Of a stretch of 64,000 nt of DNA, positions 1 through 10,903 are shown in pieces (position 1 is the stretch's first letter; each line of letters begins with the position of its first letter). Source of the DNA: Lolium rigidum (lineage: Eukaryota; Streptophyta; Magnoliopsida; Poales; Poaceae); contig NC_061510.1 in assembly GCF_022539505.1 (NCBI RefSeq), forward strand, positions 280,424,715-280,488,714. Direction: 5' to 3'. A program made the position numbers and the translations under genes. Under the pieces are notes generated by a model that was not told where the DNA came from, did no database searches, and was given only the letters and a program-made list of their open reading frames with translations.

Positions 1-131
1 ATGGTGATGTTTATGCTAAATATGTTGGCCCATATGATGGTTATGTTGCTTGGTCTATTTGGGTTCCAAAGACCCTTGTTGCTAACAAAAGAGGACCCAT
101 TGCGAAATGGGTACCTAAATCCAAGAATTGA
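1..131 (+). pseudogene. Sirevirus gag, last 42 codons
   Basis: In the frame beginning at base 6 there is an open stretch ending in TGA at 129-131. It includes the segments YAKYVGPYDGYVAWSIWVPK and IAKWVPKSKN, which resemble the linker at the gag end of copia elements. Pol starts in a different frame just downstream, after a TAG at 139-141. Because the rest of gag is outside the window, it cannot be judged whether the copy was once one gag-pol frame. Confidence 0.6.
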
Positions 132-141
132 TCTCATGTAG

Positions 142-3100
142 GACTATGCCGCCGGAGGTTCAAAATGGGTACTTGATAGTGGATGTACAAGTCATATGAC
201 CGGCGGCAAGAACCTCGTCAAGGAGTTGAGGCCTAACATTAATGATATCACCGTCTCCTTTGGCGATAATTCTACATCCGAGGTATTGGGTTTTGGCAAG
301 GTTGTGGTTGCACACAACATTACTCTTGTGGATGTCATGCTTGTCAAAACCCTTGGTTACAATTTGCTTTCCGTTTCCGCCCTTGGCAAGATGGGTTTCG
401 CCGTCTTTATTGATAATGATATTGTGGTCCTCTTGTGGAGCAAGACTCTAAAAGTCGCATTCGTTGGGTATCGCGAACACAACTTGTATGTGGTGGACTT
501 TTCGGGGACCACCACGACAAGTGCGATGTGCCTATTCGGAAAGGCGGACGTGGGTTGGTTGTGGCATCGCCGCCTAGCCCATGTCAACATGAGAACTTTG
601 CAAAGTCTTCACAAGGGGAACCATATTGTGGGACTAATGGAAAATGTGTCTTTTGCCAAAGATCGTGTTTGTAGGGCTTGTGTTGAAGGCAAAATGCATG
701 ACTCTCCGCATCCAAGCAAGACCATTATCTCTTCCAAGAGGATCTTGGAGCTCCTTCATGTGGATCTCTTTGGTCCCGTTACTCATGCAAGTCTTGGTGC
801 GAAGAAACATTGCTTGGTGATTGTCGATGACTACTCAAGATACACTTGGGTCTACTTTCTCAAGACGAAAGATGAGACTCAACAAATATTCATTGACTTT
901 GCTACCAAGGTGCAACGCCAACACAACCTCCTCATTATGGCAATAAGAAGTGACAACGGCTCCGAGTTCAAGAACTATACACTCAATTATTTTCTTAGTG
1001 ATGAGGGGATTCGTCATCAATATTCTGCTGCTTACACCCCTCAACAAAATGGTGTTGCGGAGAGGAAGAACCGGACTCTTATGGATATGGCAAGGTCTAT
1101 GATGGCGGAGTATAAATCCCGCTATAACTTTTGGGCCGAAGCCATCTCCACCGCTTGTCACTCCTCCAACCGGCTATATCTCCGCAAGGGCTTGAACAAG
1201 ACTCCATATGAAATACTCACCGGGAACAAGCCTAATATCTCATACTTCAAGGTGTTCGGGTGTAAGTGTTTCTACAAAATCAAAGGAGTTCGTTTATCTA
1301 AATTCGCTCCTAAAGCTTTGGAGGGTATATTTGTTGGTTACGGTGCCGAATCTCACACTTATAGAATCTTTGATGTATCCTCCGGGATTATCATTGAATC
1401 TTGTAGTGTGAAGTTCGAAGAAAATGATGGCTCCCAAGTGGGGCAAGTTGATGTTTGTGCAGGTGATGAAATACCTCAAGATGCCATAGTAAGAATGGGT
1501 GTGGGATTTTTCCGCCCCATTGAGGGACGCGGTGTGGCGTCTCGGGAAGAACTATGCTCTACCACGGTGGAGCCCTCATCTTCTCAACATCAACAAACCT
1601 TACCTAGTGAAGCAAATGATGCACCAACCCAAGAACAAGAACAAGACTCTCCCTCTTATGTGCAAGATCAAGGACAAGATCAAGGTCAAGATCAAGGTCA
1701 AGATCAACCAATCACTCATAATGGCTCCAATGAGGATCCAATCAACTCTTGCCCTTCTCCGAACATTGTTCAAGATCAAGCACATGAGATTGAGCAACCC
1801 CAAGCAATTGAGGAAGCTCAAGTTCAAGGTCAAGACGGGGACCCAAATGATCAAGTTGATCAAGTGACACCTCCAAGGCCTAGAAAGACCAAGGAGGAGA
1901 TCGAGGCCCGTCGTCTAGCAAGAAGAGAAAGGAACCTCGAGCTTCGTGGACACACTCATGACAAGGTTCTTGGTGATGTAAGGGCAAAGGTTTCCACAAG
2001 AAGGCAATTGGCGAACTTTAGCCATCATCATGCTTATATCTCCTTAGTGGAACCCAAGAAAGTATTTGAAGCCCTTGAAGATTCGGATTGGTTGGAAGCT
2101 ATGCATGAAGAACTCAACAACTTCAAGCGCAACAAAGTGTGGACTTTAGTAAAGAAGCCTAAGGAGTGCCGCAATGTTATAGGCACTAAATGGATTTTCA
2201 AGAACAAGCAAGATGAGTTTGGAAATGTTGTGAGGAACAAGGCAAGATTGGTGGCTCAAGGGTTCTCTCAAGTTGAGGGTATTGACTTTGGAGAAACCTA
2301 TGCTCCCGTGGCTCGCCTTGAGTCCATCCGTATCCTTCTTGCTTATGCTTCGCATCATAACTTTAAGTTACAACAAATGGATGTGAAAAGTGCTTTTCTT
2401 AATGGTCCTTTGCATGAAGAGGTTTATGTTAAGCAACCCCGGGGTTCGAGGATCTCAACTTTCCTAACCATGTCTACAAGCTTGATAAAGCACTTTATGG
2501 TCTCAACCAAGCTCCTAGAGCTTGGTACGAGCACCTTAAGGAATTGTTGGTAGACCGTGGGTTTGATGTTGGGCTAATCGACCCCACTCTTTTTACTAAG
2601 AGGGTCAATGGGGAGCTTTTCGTTTGCCAATTATATGTTGATGATATTATATTTGGATCTACTAACAAAGCTTTCAATGATGAATTCTCAAAGCTTATGA
2701 CCGATAGGTTTGAGATGTCTATGATGGGAGAGATGAAGTTCTTCCTTGGTTTTGAGATCAAGCAATTGAGGGAAGGAACCTTCATCAACCAAGCAAAATA
2801 TCTCCAAGACATGCTCAAGCGGTTCAAGATGACCGAGATGAAGGGTGTGGCCACTCCTATGGTTACCAAATGTCATCTTGCACTAGATCCCAATGGTAAA
2901 GAGGTGGATCAAAAGGTATATCGCTCCATGATTGGATCCTTGCTTTACCTTTGTGCATCTAGACCGGACATAGTGTTGAGTGTTGGTGTGTGTGCAAGGT
3001 ATCAAGCTTCTCCTAAAGAGAGCCACATGATGGCTCTCAAAAGAATCTTTCGATATTTGGTTGATACCCCAAGATATGGTATTTGGTACCCCAAAGGCTC

Positions 3101-3587
3101 AAGTTTTATTCTCAATGGTTATACCGATGCGGATTGGGCGGGTGACAAGGATGATAGGAAATCAACTTCCGGGGCTTGCCAATTCCTTGGTAGGTCCTTG
3201 GTGTGTTGGTCTTCTAAGAAGCAAAATTGTATATCTCTCTCCACCGCCGAAGCCGAATATGTTGCCGCCGCAAGTGGATGCACTCAATTGTTATGGATGA
3301 GGCAAACTTTAAAGGAATACGGTGTCATTTGTGACAAAGTGCCTCTATTATGTGACAATGAAAGTGCCATCAAGATTGCCTATAATCCGGTGCAACATTC
3401 AAGAACGAAGCATATTGAGATCCGGAATCATTTCATTAGGGATCATGTTTCCCGGGGTGATATTGAGCTTATCTATGTTCCTACCAAAGATCAACTTGCC
3501 GATATATTCACGAAACCTCTTGATGAAGCAAGGTTCTCTTATTTGAGGAATGAGCTAAATATCATTGATTCAAGGAGTATAGCTTGA
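142..3587 (+). pseudogene. Sirevirus pol polyprotein (protease, integrase, RT, RNase H), one frameshift
   Basis: Pol of a Ty1/copia element, which cleaves the polyprotein, copies RNA to cDNA and integrates it. The protease motif LDSGCTSHM is at 172-198. The GAG-pre-integrase zinc region (H-H-C-C) lies near 560-690. Integrase acidic residues are in [14 protein letters not shown] and [12 protein letters not shown] Gln/Asp/Gly-rich linker separates integrase from RT. RT starts near 2130 and has YVDD near 2634-2645; RNase H has YTDADWAGD and STAEAEYVAA. The first frame (open to 2553) leaves homology near 2445, and the following frame carries the rest to the TGA at 3585-3587, so a single indel breaks the gene. 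Confidence 0.92.
1663..1707 (+). repeat. In-frame 12-bp tandem repeat in the integrase-RT linker
   Basis: A GGTCAAGATCAA-type 12-bp unit repeats about 3.5 times and encodes a QDQG array. The unit is a multiple of three, so copy-number changes keep pol open. It sits in the low-complexity linker between integrase and reverse transcriptase. Confidence 0.8.
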
Positions 3588-4206
3588 CCATCTTGCAAAC
3601 ACACTTTCGTCTCAAAACTTTATTTGGTTTAGATGTGGGCATGGAAATAGGGGAGTGCGGTTTAAATTATTGAGCTATCCCTCCCCCATAATGCCAACAT
3701 TAAGAAATCATTCTCTTTATATCATATGTTGATATGTGAGCTTCAATGATGAGTAGTGGCTTGGACCCAAGATATATCTTCGCGGTGCCATGTCACAACA
3801 CTCATATATGGTGTCCTAGGCCACCACACTCTTCTTTGTGAAGAGTTGGAGTTATTTGGATCTTATCGCCTCTTATTTGACAACTCCATGTTCTTATGGG
3901 AAATCACTCTAGTTTGGCCTTATTTGCTCATATCTTGCAAACTTGAGTGACCATGTACCATCAACAGTTTGTATCTTCTAAAACCTAAGCCCACTCTCCC
4001 CTATAAGCCATTTCCATCTTGCTCATTTGTCATGTTTGGTAAAAACTTGGAGTTTGAGGTGGTTCGGTCGGATGATCTAGGTGGCTCCATCTTATTGGTA
4101 AATTTGCACCTTATATGTGACGTGATACATTATTGCATCACATATGGGTTCTGCAAATAACCAACGAAAGATGGGCCGGATTCCCGGTGTTTCTGGAATT
4201 TTCCGA

Positions 4207-4306
4207 GCACCCGGATAATCCGGCCCCGGGAGACACCGGATAATCCGGCCAGGCCGGATTATCCGCCCTAAGCTAGGGCCGGATTATCCGGCCTGGGCAG
4301 ATCTTG
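4207..4306. repeat. Palindrome cluster 1 (GCCGGATTATCCGGCC)
   Basis: Four near-perfect copies of the self-complementary core CCGGATAATCCGG or CCGGATTATCCGG within 100 bp, two in each orientation. The same motif recurs in the 3' LTR and in the solo LTR at 53817. Conserved palindromic motifs in Sirevirus non-coding DNA are known; a role in transcription or integration is not shown here. Confidence 0.85.
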
Positions 4307-4682
4307 AAAGGGCTGAGGTCGAGGCCACGGGGGGAAACGGTTCACACTTCCACCCCCAGGCGCCTCTCTCTCTCTTTCTCCTCTCAAGATCGCCGGATCT
4401 CCTCCTCCTCCTCGCCGGAGACGCTCCGTCCGCCCCCTCTCGGAGTTCTTGGGTGGATCGGGTGCATCTCCTCCCTAGCTACCTTCTCCTCCAAGCGGTT
4501 TCCACAATGGATGTGGGTATGATTCACAATCTCTAACCCTAGATGTTGTGTTTTATATGTGCTATTTTCTTGGTGGAATTGGTGTCTAGTTGTTCCAAAT
4601 CGTTTGTAGTGTACTCCTCTTGCATGCTATGAGGCCGATCTAGTCTTAGACATGTTTTTCATTGGAAAACTGCTTATCTCGC

Positions 4683-4772
4683 AGGGCCGGATTATCCGCC
4701 CCTCGAGCCGGCCGGATTATCCGGCCAGGCCGGATTATCCGCCCCCAGGGGACCCCGGATTATCCGGCCTGG
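4683..4772. repeat. Palindrome cluster 2 (GCCGGATTATCCGGCC)
   Basis: Four more copies of the CCGGATTATCCGG core in 90 bp, the same motif as at 4207-4306, placed about 130 bp upstream of the third ORF. Confidence 0.85.
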
Positions 4773-4904
4773 AGCTTCATCGCCGCTGCAGTTTTTGCTT
4801 CAATCTATCATGTCTAGATTTGTACCGACTTATAGCATGCTTCTCGAGTATATTACTATATCTTACATGACTTATGAGCATTACCTTTCCTTTGCTACCC
4901 GCCT

Positions 4905-6311
4905 TTGCTTCTCACAGGTGGTGCTTCTCGGGGTGGTCGGAGACGCTCAAGGCATGATCGATCTAGTGACGAGTTTGCAACCAATGCACCTCGCAAGTCC
5001 GTCACCTCAAGGCGGAAGAACAAGGAAGTGAGGGAGAACTACAAGGCCATGGACTCAGTCTCTTATTCCGCTATTCGCATGAAGAACTGGTATGAAGATG
5101 TCCCAAGGGATGAAGAGATTGAGGGCAGGAGATACTGGTGCATTGAGCAGGAGTTCATCTACAAGGACATCTATGAGCCCATGAAGAATCTCGAGACCCA
5201 TGCAAGCTATTGATGTGGACATTCCGGCTGAAAACAATCACTTTGAAGATGCCATCCGGGTAGGCTGGAAGGTTGGGTTTGCATGATATCATGAAGATTC
5301 AATGTGACTATAGCCCAGATTTGGTGAAGCAATTCTTTGCCACTTTGGCGATCAAGAAAGATGAGGAACACACTATGGAATGGATGACTGGCTCCTCCCA
5401 GCTGCGGTGCCACTCTACGCCAATTTGCTGGTTTTCTTGGAGTTCCCTGTTGAGGGGGTCGTCGTCTTCATGGACCACAACGGACGGATAAGAATGCTCT
5501 TGCGCAGCTCTATACCTCAGCAGGGAAAATTGGTTATGCTAAGGGGCTGCTTCCCATATACAATCAGCTGCTTCGGTTCTTTCGGGCAACCATTTGCCCA
5601 AGTGGTGGTAACAATGATGCTCTCCGGGGAGTCCTTGTGAACCTTATGCACCTCAGCTATAAGTGTGCTCGTGATGGGAATGAGGAACGGAACTTCACTC
5701 TTGATATCATGGATTTTATCTTCCATGAGATCCATGATGCCATGGTCTCCCGGACCTCCATACCCTATGCTCCCTACATCCAGCTTCTCATCAACAACAC
5801 TGTGGCTGTGGTTGGTGAAGACTTGAGTGGGTACCCGTTGGTGACGCACCATGTCAAGAAGGCCTATAAGGTTAAGCCAGTCTCTTCAGCTGTTCCTGCT
5901 CCTGACTCCTTCATGGGTGATGCTCGTTCTAGTGGTTATGCTCCTGCTCGTCATCGTGATGTCCCGGCTATGAGGAAGCAAGTGACCCGGCTTAGTTGGT
6001 TCCAGCGCCATATCCTTTGCATGAACATTGAGATCCATAAGGAGAACTATGCAGCTAGCCGAGAGCGTTCTGAGATTAAGCATACTCAGGCGGTTATTCT
6101 TCACAAGCTTAGTGGTGATCAAGGACCCCCGCCTCGGCCTCCGGCTCACCGGGGTTACGATGGTTGGCACTCAGCACAGGTTCCATGGAGTGATCTTGAT
6201 GATTGCCTTCAAAGGTCCAACACCTCTCGCCGCTCTCCGGATGCACCTGACACTGATGAGGAAGAAGAGGAAGTGGCAGACGAGTCCGATGATGATGATG
6301 CCTCCGAGTGA
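4905..6311 (+). pseudogene. Sirevirus env-like third ORF, frameshifted
   Basis: Extra ORF between pol and the 3' LTR, in the position of the Sirevirus env-like gene. The first open piece (4905-5213) is basic and begins RRSRHDRSSDEF. The middle (about 5214-5640) is open only in changing frames with internal stops. The last piece (5637-6311) is 224 codons long and ends with an acidic tail of Asp and Glu residues. I see no clear signal peptide or transmembrane segment in the intact last piece, so membrane function is not supported; the product may instead be a nuclear or structural protein. At least two frame breaks make it non-functional. Family assignment rests mainly on position. Confidence 0.65.
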
Positions 6312-6840
6312 TTCCCATGGGACGTGTAGCATCGCGCTTGTCCCCTTTTTGGCGTCTCGATGCCAAAGGGGGAGAAGTGTTCTATTAGGATTCTCGGGGA
6401 TTTGCATGGTTTGGGCACAAGCATATGCGTTTATCATTCTTATATTGCTTGTGTTCCCTCTTTAGTTGAACTATTTGGTTTGTTTGTGTGCCGTTCAAAA
6501 CTATGTGCTATGTGGTGTGAGACATTGTTATGGTTTTCGGATTTCTATTTGTTGAGATCAAGGATATTTCATTGTGTGTGATGCTATATCTCCGCATTAT
6601 ATATCTACACATGGGTATGATTTCTTGCTTCCTATCTCAACTTCATATGTGTCAATGTCTTTTGTTAGAGCTCATGTTGGATATCTCTTGTGTTGAGGCA
6701 CCATACTCCTATGTGTTGTGTATTTGTATTCAAATGCAAATTACTTATATGCACACATGTAGGGGAGTGCCTCTATGTCTTGCCATCATGCTTGTCTCTA
6801 TTGTGATTCCTTGGCAAATCCGTATATTGTCATCAAACAC

Positions 6841-6855
6841 CAAAAAGGGGGAGAT
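6841..6855 (+). promoter_or_regulatory. Polypurine tract of the Sirevirus
   Basis: CAAAAAGGGGGAGAT lies directly upstream of the LTR start at 6856. It is the expected primer for plus-strand cDNA synthesis, and the A-run followed by a G-run resembles known Sirevirus tracts. Confidence 0.85.
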
Positions 6856-7008
6856 TGAAAGAACATCTCTCACATTATGTTTTGTGTGTTTGATGTCAAT
6901 ATATGTGATACACTAATGTTTGATTAAGTGGTACAGGGATTACATAGATAATTATTCATGTGTGTTGGATTTGATCGTCTGTCAAAAAGTCATCAGAAAA
7001 AGTTTGGC

Positions 7009-7335
7009 CAGGGCCGGATAATCCGGGCCGGATATTGTTGAAATATCCGGCCCCCTGATTTTGGCTAAGTCTCTCGAGGTATTGTTGCGCAGTATGGGGG
7101 CCGGACTTTTGCCCGGATAATGTCCCGGTATTGTACCAGGGCCGGATTATCCGGGCCGGATATTTTGGAAATATCCGGGCCCCCCGATTTTGGCTAAGGA
7201 CTGGAAGAAAAGCTTCTCTGATATAGGGCCGGACTTTTGGCCGGATTTTGTCACGGTTTTGTTCCGAAGACCGGATTATCCGGGGGGGCGGATTATCCGG
7301 CCCTTACTTAGGCCGGATTATCCGGCCCCCCGGAA
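7009..7335. repeat. Palindrome cluster in the Sirevirus LTR U3
   Basis: About five GGATTATCC/GGATAATCC cores flanked by GGCC, plus two imperfect inverted repeats built on CCGGATATT and AATATCCGG. They sit just upstream of the TATA-like motif, as U3 enhancer-like elements would. Confidence 0.8.
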
Positions 7336-7360
7336 GCAGCAACGGCTCAATTTTGAGAGG

Positions 7361-7372
7361 GGGTATAAATAC
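7361..7372 (+). promoter_or_regulatory. Probable LTR TATA box
   Basis: GGTATAAATACC follows the palindrome cluster in the LTR. The same element occurs in the solo LTR on the minus strand near 54550-54563. Initiation a few tens of bases downstream is inferred. Confidence 0.6.
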
Positions 7373-8405
7373 CCCCTTCTTCTACCTTGGTTGTTTGCTC
7401 AATCATTACACAAGAAATCTGCCAAGCCACCTCCATTAGAGCCACCTCAAGAAAGTCAAGATTTGCAAGATCTCCTTCCTCCCCCAACCAAAGCTCTTGA
7501 TCTTTGGAGATTCGAAGGAGAAGACACCGATCTACATCCTCACCGAAGCGTTCTTCATTTCCCCTCTCTTGTTTGAGGGATCTCATGCTAGTGTTCCTAT
7601 TTGGTTCCCTAGTTGATTTGTTGTTGATGTGTTGTTGTTGATTGTTGTATTGTTACAGATTTGGGAGCCTCCAATTTGGTTGTGGATGTGTGCCCCAAGA
7701 ACTTTGTAAAGGCCCGGTTTCCGCCTCGAGGAAATCCCTTAGTGGAAGTGGGCTAGGCCTTCGTGGCGTTGCTCACGGGAGATCTGAGTGAAGCCTTCGT
7801 GGCTGTTGGTTTGGCTTGCGTAGCAACCACACTCCTCCAAACGTAGACGTACCTTCTTGCAAAGGAAGGGAACTACGGGAATCATCTCCGTGTCATCGCG
7901 TGCTCCACTCTCGGTTACCTCTATCCCACTCTATCTACTATTGCGTAGCTATACCTTGCTTAGTTGATATCCTTGTCATATAGGTAAATTCACTTAGTTG
8001 CATATCTAGAGAATTTACCTTTCGTGTCAAGCCTAAATTGAAAAAGAACTAAAAATTGGTTAGCACCTATTCACCCCCCCCTCTAGGTGCGGCATACGAT
8101 CCTTTCAGGCCCCCTAGGGCGTATCCCCATCAGACATCCAGGGACGTAACTATCCAGGTATCTGGGCTGCCTGGGCGGGGGCAGCAACGAGGTCACCGCT
8201 GTTGTTGTTTGATCATGAAGAATAGATCCTCCGAAATGTCGATCCGCTGGAGGTGCGCTTAGCGTATCCAGTAGGTGTAGTCCCCGAGGCTCAAGTCAGC
8301 TTCATCGAAGTTGGCTTGAGTCTCTATTTTCTTGACATCTCGGCGAGTCACCCGAGCGACGCGAGTCCGCGAGTGTGGCGATTGGTGAGGCCGAGCGACC
8401 GGTGA

Positions 8406-10305
8406 GTGGTGCTGCCTGAAGCGCGCCAAGTCCCCGAGCGTGGCGAGTGGCGAGCTCGGGCGACCGGCGAGCGACGCTATCTGGAGCGTGCCGAGTCCCC
8501 GAGCGTGGGGAATGGCGAGCTCGGGCGACCGGTGAGAGGCGCTGTATGGAGCGCGTCGAGTCCCCGAGCGTGGCGGGTGACGAGCTCGGGCGACCGGCGA
8601 GCGGTGCTATCTGGAGCGCGCCGAGTCCCCGAGCGTGGCGGGTGGCGAGATCGGGCGACCGGCGAGCGGCGCTGTCTGGAGCGCGTCGAGTCCCCGAGCA
8701 TGGCGAGTGGCGAGCTCGGGCGACCGGCGACCGGCGCTGTCTGGAGCGCGCCGAGTCCCCGAACTTGGCGAATGGCGAGCTCGGGCGACCGGTGAGAGGC
8801 GCTATCTGGAGCGCGCCGAGTCCCCGAGCTTGGCGAATGGCGAGCTCGGGCGACGGGTGAGAGGTGTTGTATGGAGCGTGTCGAGTCCCCGAGCGTGGCG
8901 GGTGGCGAGCTCGGGCGACCGGCGAGCGGCGCTGTCAGGGGCGCGCCGAGTCCCCGAGCGTGGCGTGGCGAGCTCGGGCGACCGGCGAGCGACGCTGTCT
9001 GGGGCGCGCCGAGTCCCCGAGCGTGGCGAGTGGCAAGGTCAGGCGACCGGCGAGTGGCGCTGTATGGACCGCGCCGAGTCTCCGAGCGTGGCTGGTGGCG
9101 AGCTCGAGCGACTGGCGAGCAGCGCTGTCTGGAGCGCGCCGAGTCCCCGAGCGTGGCGAGTGGCGATCTCGGGCGACCGGCGCTGTCTGGAGCGCGCCGA
9201 GTCCCCGAGCGTGGCGAATGGCGAGCTCGGGCGACCGGGGAGCGACGCTATCTGGAGCGCGCCGAGTCCTCGAGCTTGGCGAATGGCGAGCTCGGGCGAC
9301 CGGTGAGAGGCGATGTATGGAGCGCGTCGAGTCCCCGAGCGTGGCGGGTGGCGAGCTCGGGCGACCGGCGACCGGCGCTGTCTGGAGCGCGCCGAGTCCC
9401 CGAGTGTGGCGAGTGGCGAGCTCGGGCGACCGGCGCTGTCTGGAGCGCGCCGAGTCCCCGAGCTTGGCGAATGGCGAGCTCGGGCGACTGGTGAGAGGCG
9501 CTGTCTGGAGCACGCCGAGTCCCCGAGCTTGGCGAATGGCGAGCTCGGACGACCGGTGAGAGGCGCTGTATGGAGCGCGTCGAGTCCCCGAGCGTGGCGG
9601 GTGGCGAGCTCGAGCGACCGGCGAGCGGCGCTGTCTGGAGAGCGCCGAGTCCCCGAGCGTGGCGTGGCGAGCTCGGGCGAGCGGCGCTGTCTGGGGAGAG
9701 CCAAGTCCCCGAGCGTGGCGAGTGGCGAGCTCGGGCGACCGGCGAGCGACGCTGTATGGAACGCGCCGAGTCCCCGAGCGTGGCGGGTGGCGAGCTCAGG
9801 CGACCGGCGAGCGGCGCCGTGCGGGAGCGCGCCGAGTCCCCGAGCGTAGCGAGTGGCGAGCTCGGGCGACCGGCGAGCGACGCTGTCTGGAGCGCGCCGA
9901 GTCCCCGAGCTTGGCGAATGGCGAGCTCGGGCGACCGGTGAGAGGCGATGTATGGAGCGCGTCGAGTCCCCGAGCGTGGCGGGTGGCGAGCTCGGGCGAC
10001 CGGCGAGCGGCGCTGCCTGGAGCGCGCCGAGTCCTCGAGCATGGTGAGTGGCGAGCTCGGGCGACCGGTGAGCGACGCTGTCTAGGGCACGCCGAGTCCC
10101 CGACCGTCGCGAGGTCGGGCGACCGGCCAGTGGCGCTGTCGGGAGCGCGCCAAGTCCGCGAGCACGGCGAGGTCGGACGACCGGCGAGAGGCGCTGTCTG
10201 GAGCGCGCCGAGTCCCCGAGCGCGACAAGCGGCGAGGTCGGTTGACTGGCGCGTAGCGCTGTCTGTAGCGCGCCGAGTCCCCGAGCGTGGCGAGTGGCGA
10301 GAAAG
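8406..10305. repeat. 65-bp GC-rich minisatellite, about 29 copies
   Basis: The phrase GAGTCCCCGAGC recurs every 65 bp (for example 8493, 8558, 8623, 8688), with a few shorter units further on. Each unit contains GGCGAGCTCGGGCGACCGG and GCTGTCTGGAGCGCG. The array is very rich in G and C and has almost no stop codons in several frames of both strands, so long overlapping reading frames here are an artefact of the repeat. 65 is not a multiple of three, so a frame cycles through all phases every 195 bp. Confidence 0.93.
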
Positions 10306-10895
10306 ACACCAGGCCGTTTTGCTGAGAAGGAGAAACAAATACAACTGCAATATGGTGTATTTATGAAATATATTGAACACTTGTAAAGATGTGCGCACTG
10401 TTAAATGGACCAGTTAGCAGTATGAAAGGTTTATGCGTATCTTTTCATGAGTAGGTAGACCTCCAGCATCAAAAACTTATAGGGTACAGGAACGCTCGAC
10501 GGACGCGAATAAACAATAGACAAAACTGAAACCGATGCCAATTATGATTTTTGTAGTCCCTGAGAGAGGATTAGAGAGGATTGTATGCGACTGCGTGGTC
10601 AGCTTTGTAGATTGAACCAACAGGTCGATATATTTTGAACTTATAGCATGTATGAATATAAATAAACTTAGCTTGCTAATGCGGACAGGCAACGTGGCGG
10701 ATGAGTCGTCGAGCGTGGCGAGCCGGTGATGGAGAGTCCCTGAGCGCGGCGGGCGAGTCGGTGATGGGTGTGTTGGCGACATGCGTGGCAAGTTCGCATA
10801 ACAGGTCCGCGAGAGGCAAGTCCGTAAGCCCGCACAGTCGACCCGCTGCCACGATCATTGCTTTATTTGGAGGCCGGGTTGATGCCGAGTCCTGA
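10306..10895. other. Spacer between minisatellite and hAT element
   Basis: No gene seen. The first part is AT-rich; 10690-10830 has GC-rich phrases (GTCGAGCGTGGCGAG, GAGTCCCTGAGCGCGGC) that look like diverged minisatellite units. Confidence 0.5.
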
Positions 10896-10903
10896 GCTGG
10901 AAC

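Larger units (their letters stand above)
3588..4904 (+). other. Sirevirus spacer between pol and third ORF
   Basis: No convincing coding sequence. The first 600 bp are plain AT-rich DNA; the later part carries two clusters of palindromic CCGGATTATCCGG-type motifs (4207-4306 and 4683-4772) on either side of a short pyrimidine-rich stretch. This region corresponds to the non-coding segment upstream of the env-like ORF in Sireviruses. Confidence 0.6.
1..8107 (+). mobile_element. Ty1/copia Sirevirus (SIRE/Maximus-type) retrotransposon, 5' part outside window
   Basis: Most of a copia element in the order gag end, protease, integrase, reverse transcriptase, RNase H, long spacer, third ORF, polypurine tract, 3' LTR. 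The order and the extra ORF after pol are known traits of the Sirevirus lineage. The 3' LTR begins TGAAAGAACATC at 6856 and ends GATCCTTTCA at 8107. The 5' LTR and most of gag lie left of the window, so the target duplication cannot be checked; the five bases after the LTR are ggccc. The copy is decayed, with a pol frameshift and several breaks in the third ORF. Confidence 0.9.
6856..8107 (+). mobile_element. 3' LTR of the Sirevirus (1252 bp)
   Basis: Starts TGAAAGAACATC and ends GATCCTTTCA, with the terminal inverted hexamer TGAAAG/CTTTCA. It matches, in reverse complement, the solo LTR at 53817-55085, which fixes both boundaries. It holds several GCCGGATTATCCGGCC palindromes (7009-7335) and larger hairpins around GGCCGGATATT. 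The TATA-like GGTATAAATACC at about 7361-7372 is a likely core promoter, directly downstream of the palindrome cluster. Confidence 0.9.

Noticed and set aside
1208..2869. Secondary frames within pol
   Set aside because: Shadows of the copia polyprotein in other frames.
4905..6311. A functional viral envelope gene
   Set aside because: Frames are broken and no membrane segment is visible; described as a decayed third ORF only.
8406..10366. Long overlapping reading frames of 120-264 codons on both strands
   Set aside because: They all fall in the 65-bp minisatellite, overlap in several frames, and translate to the same repeated phrase; no start context or domain.
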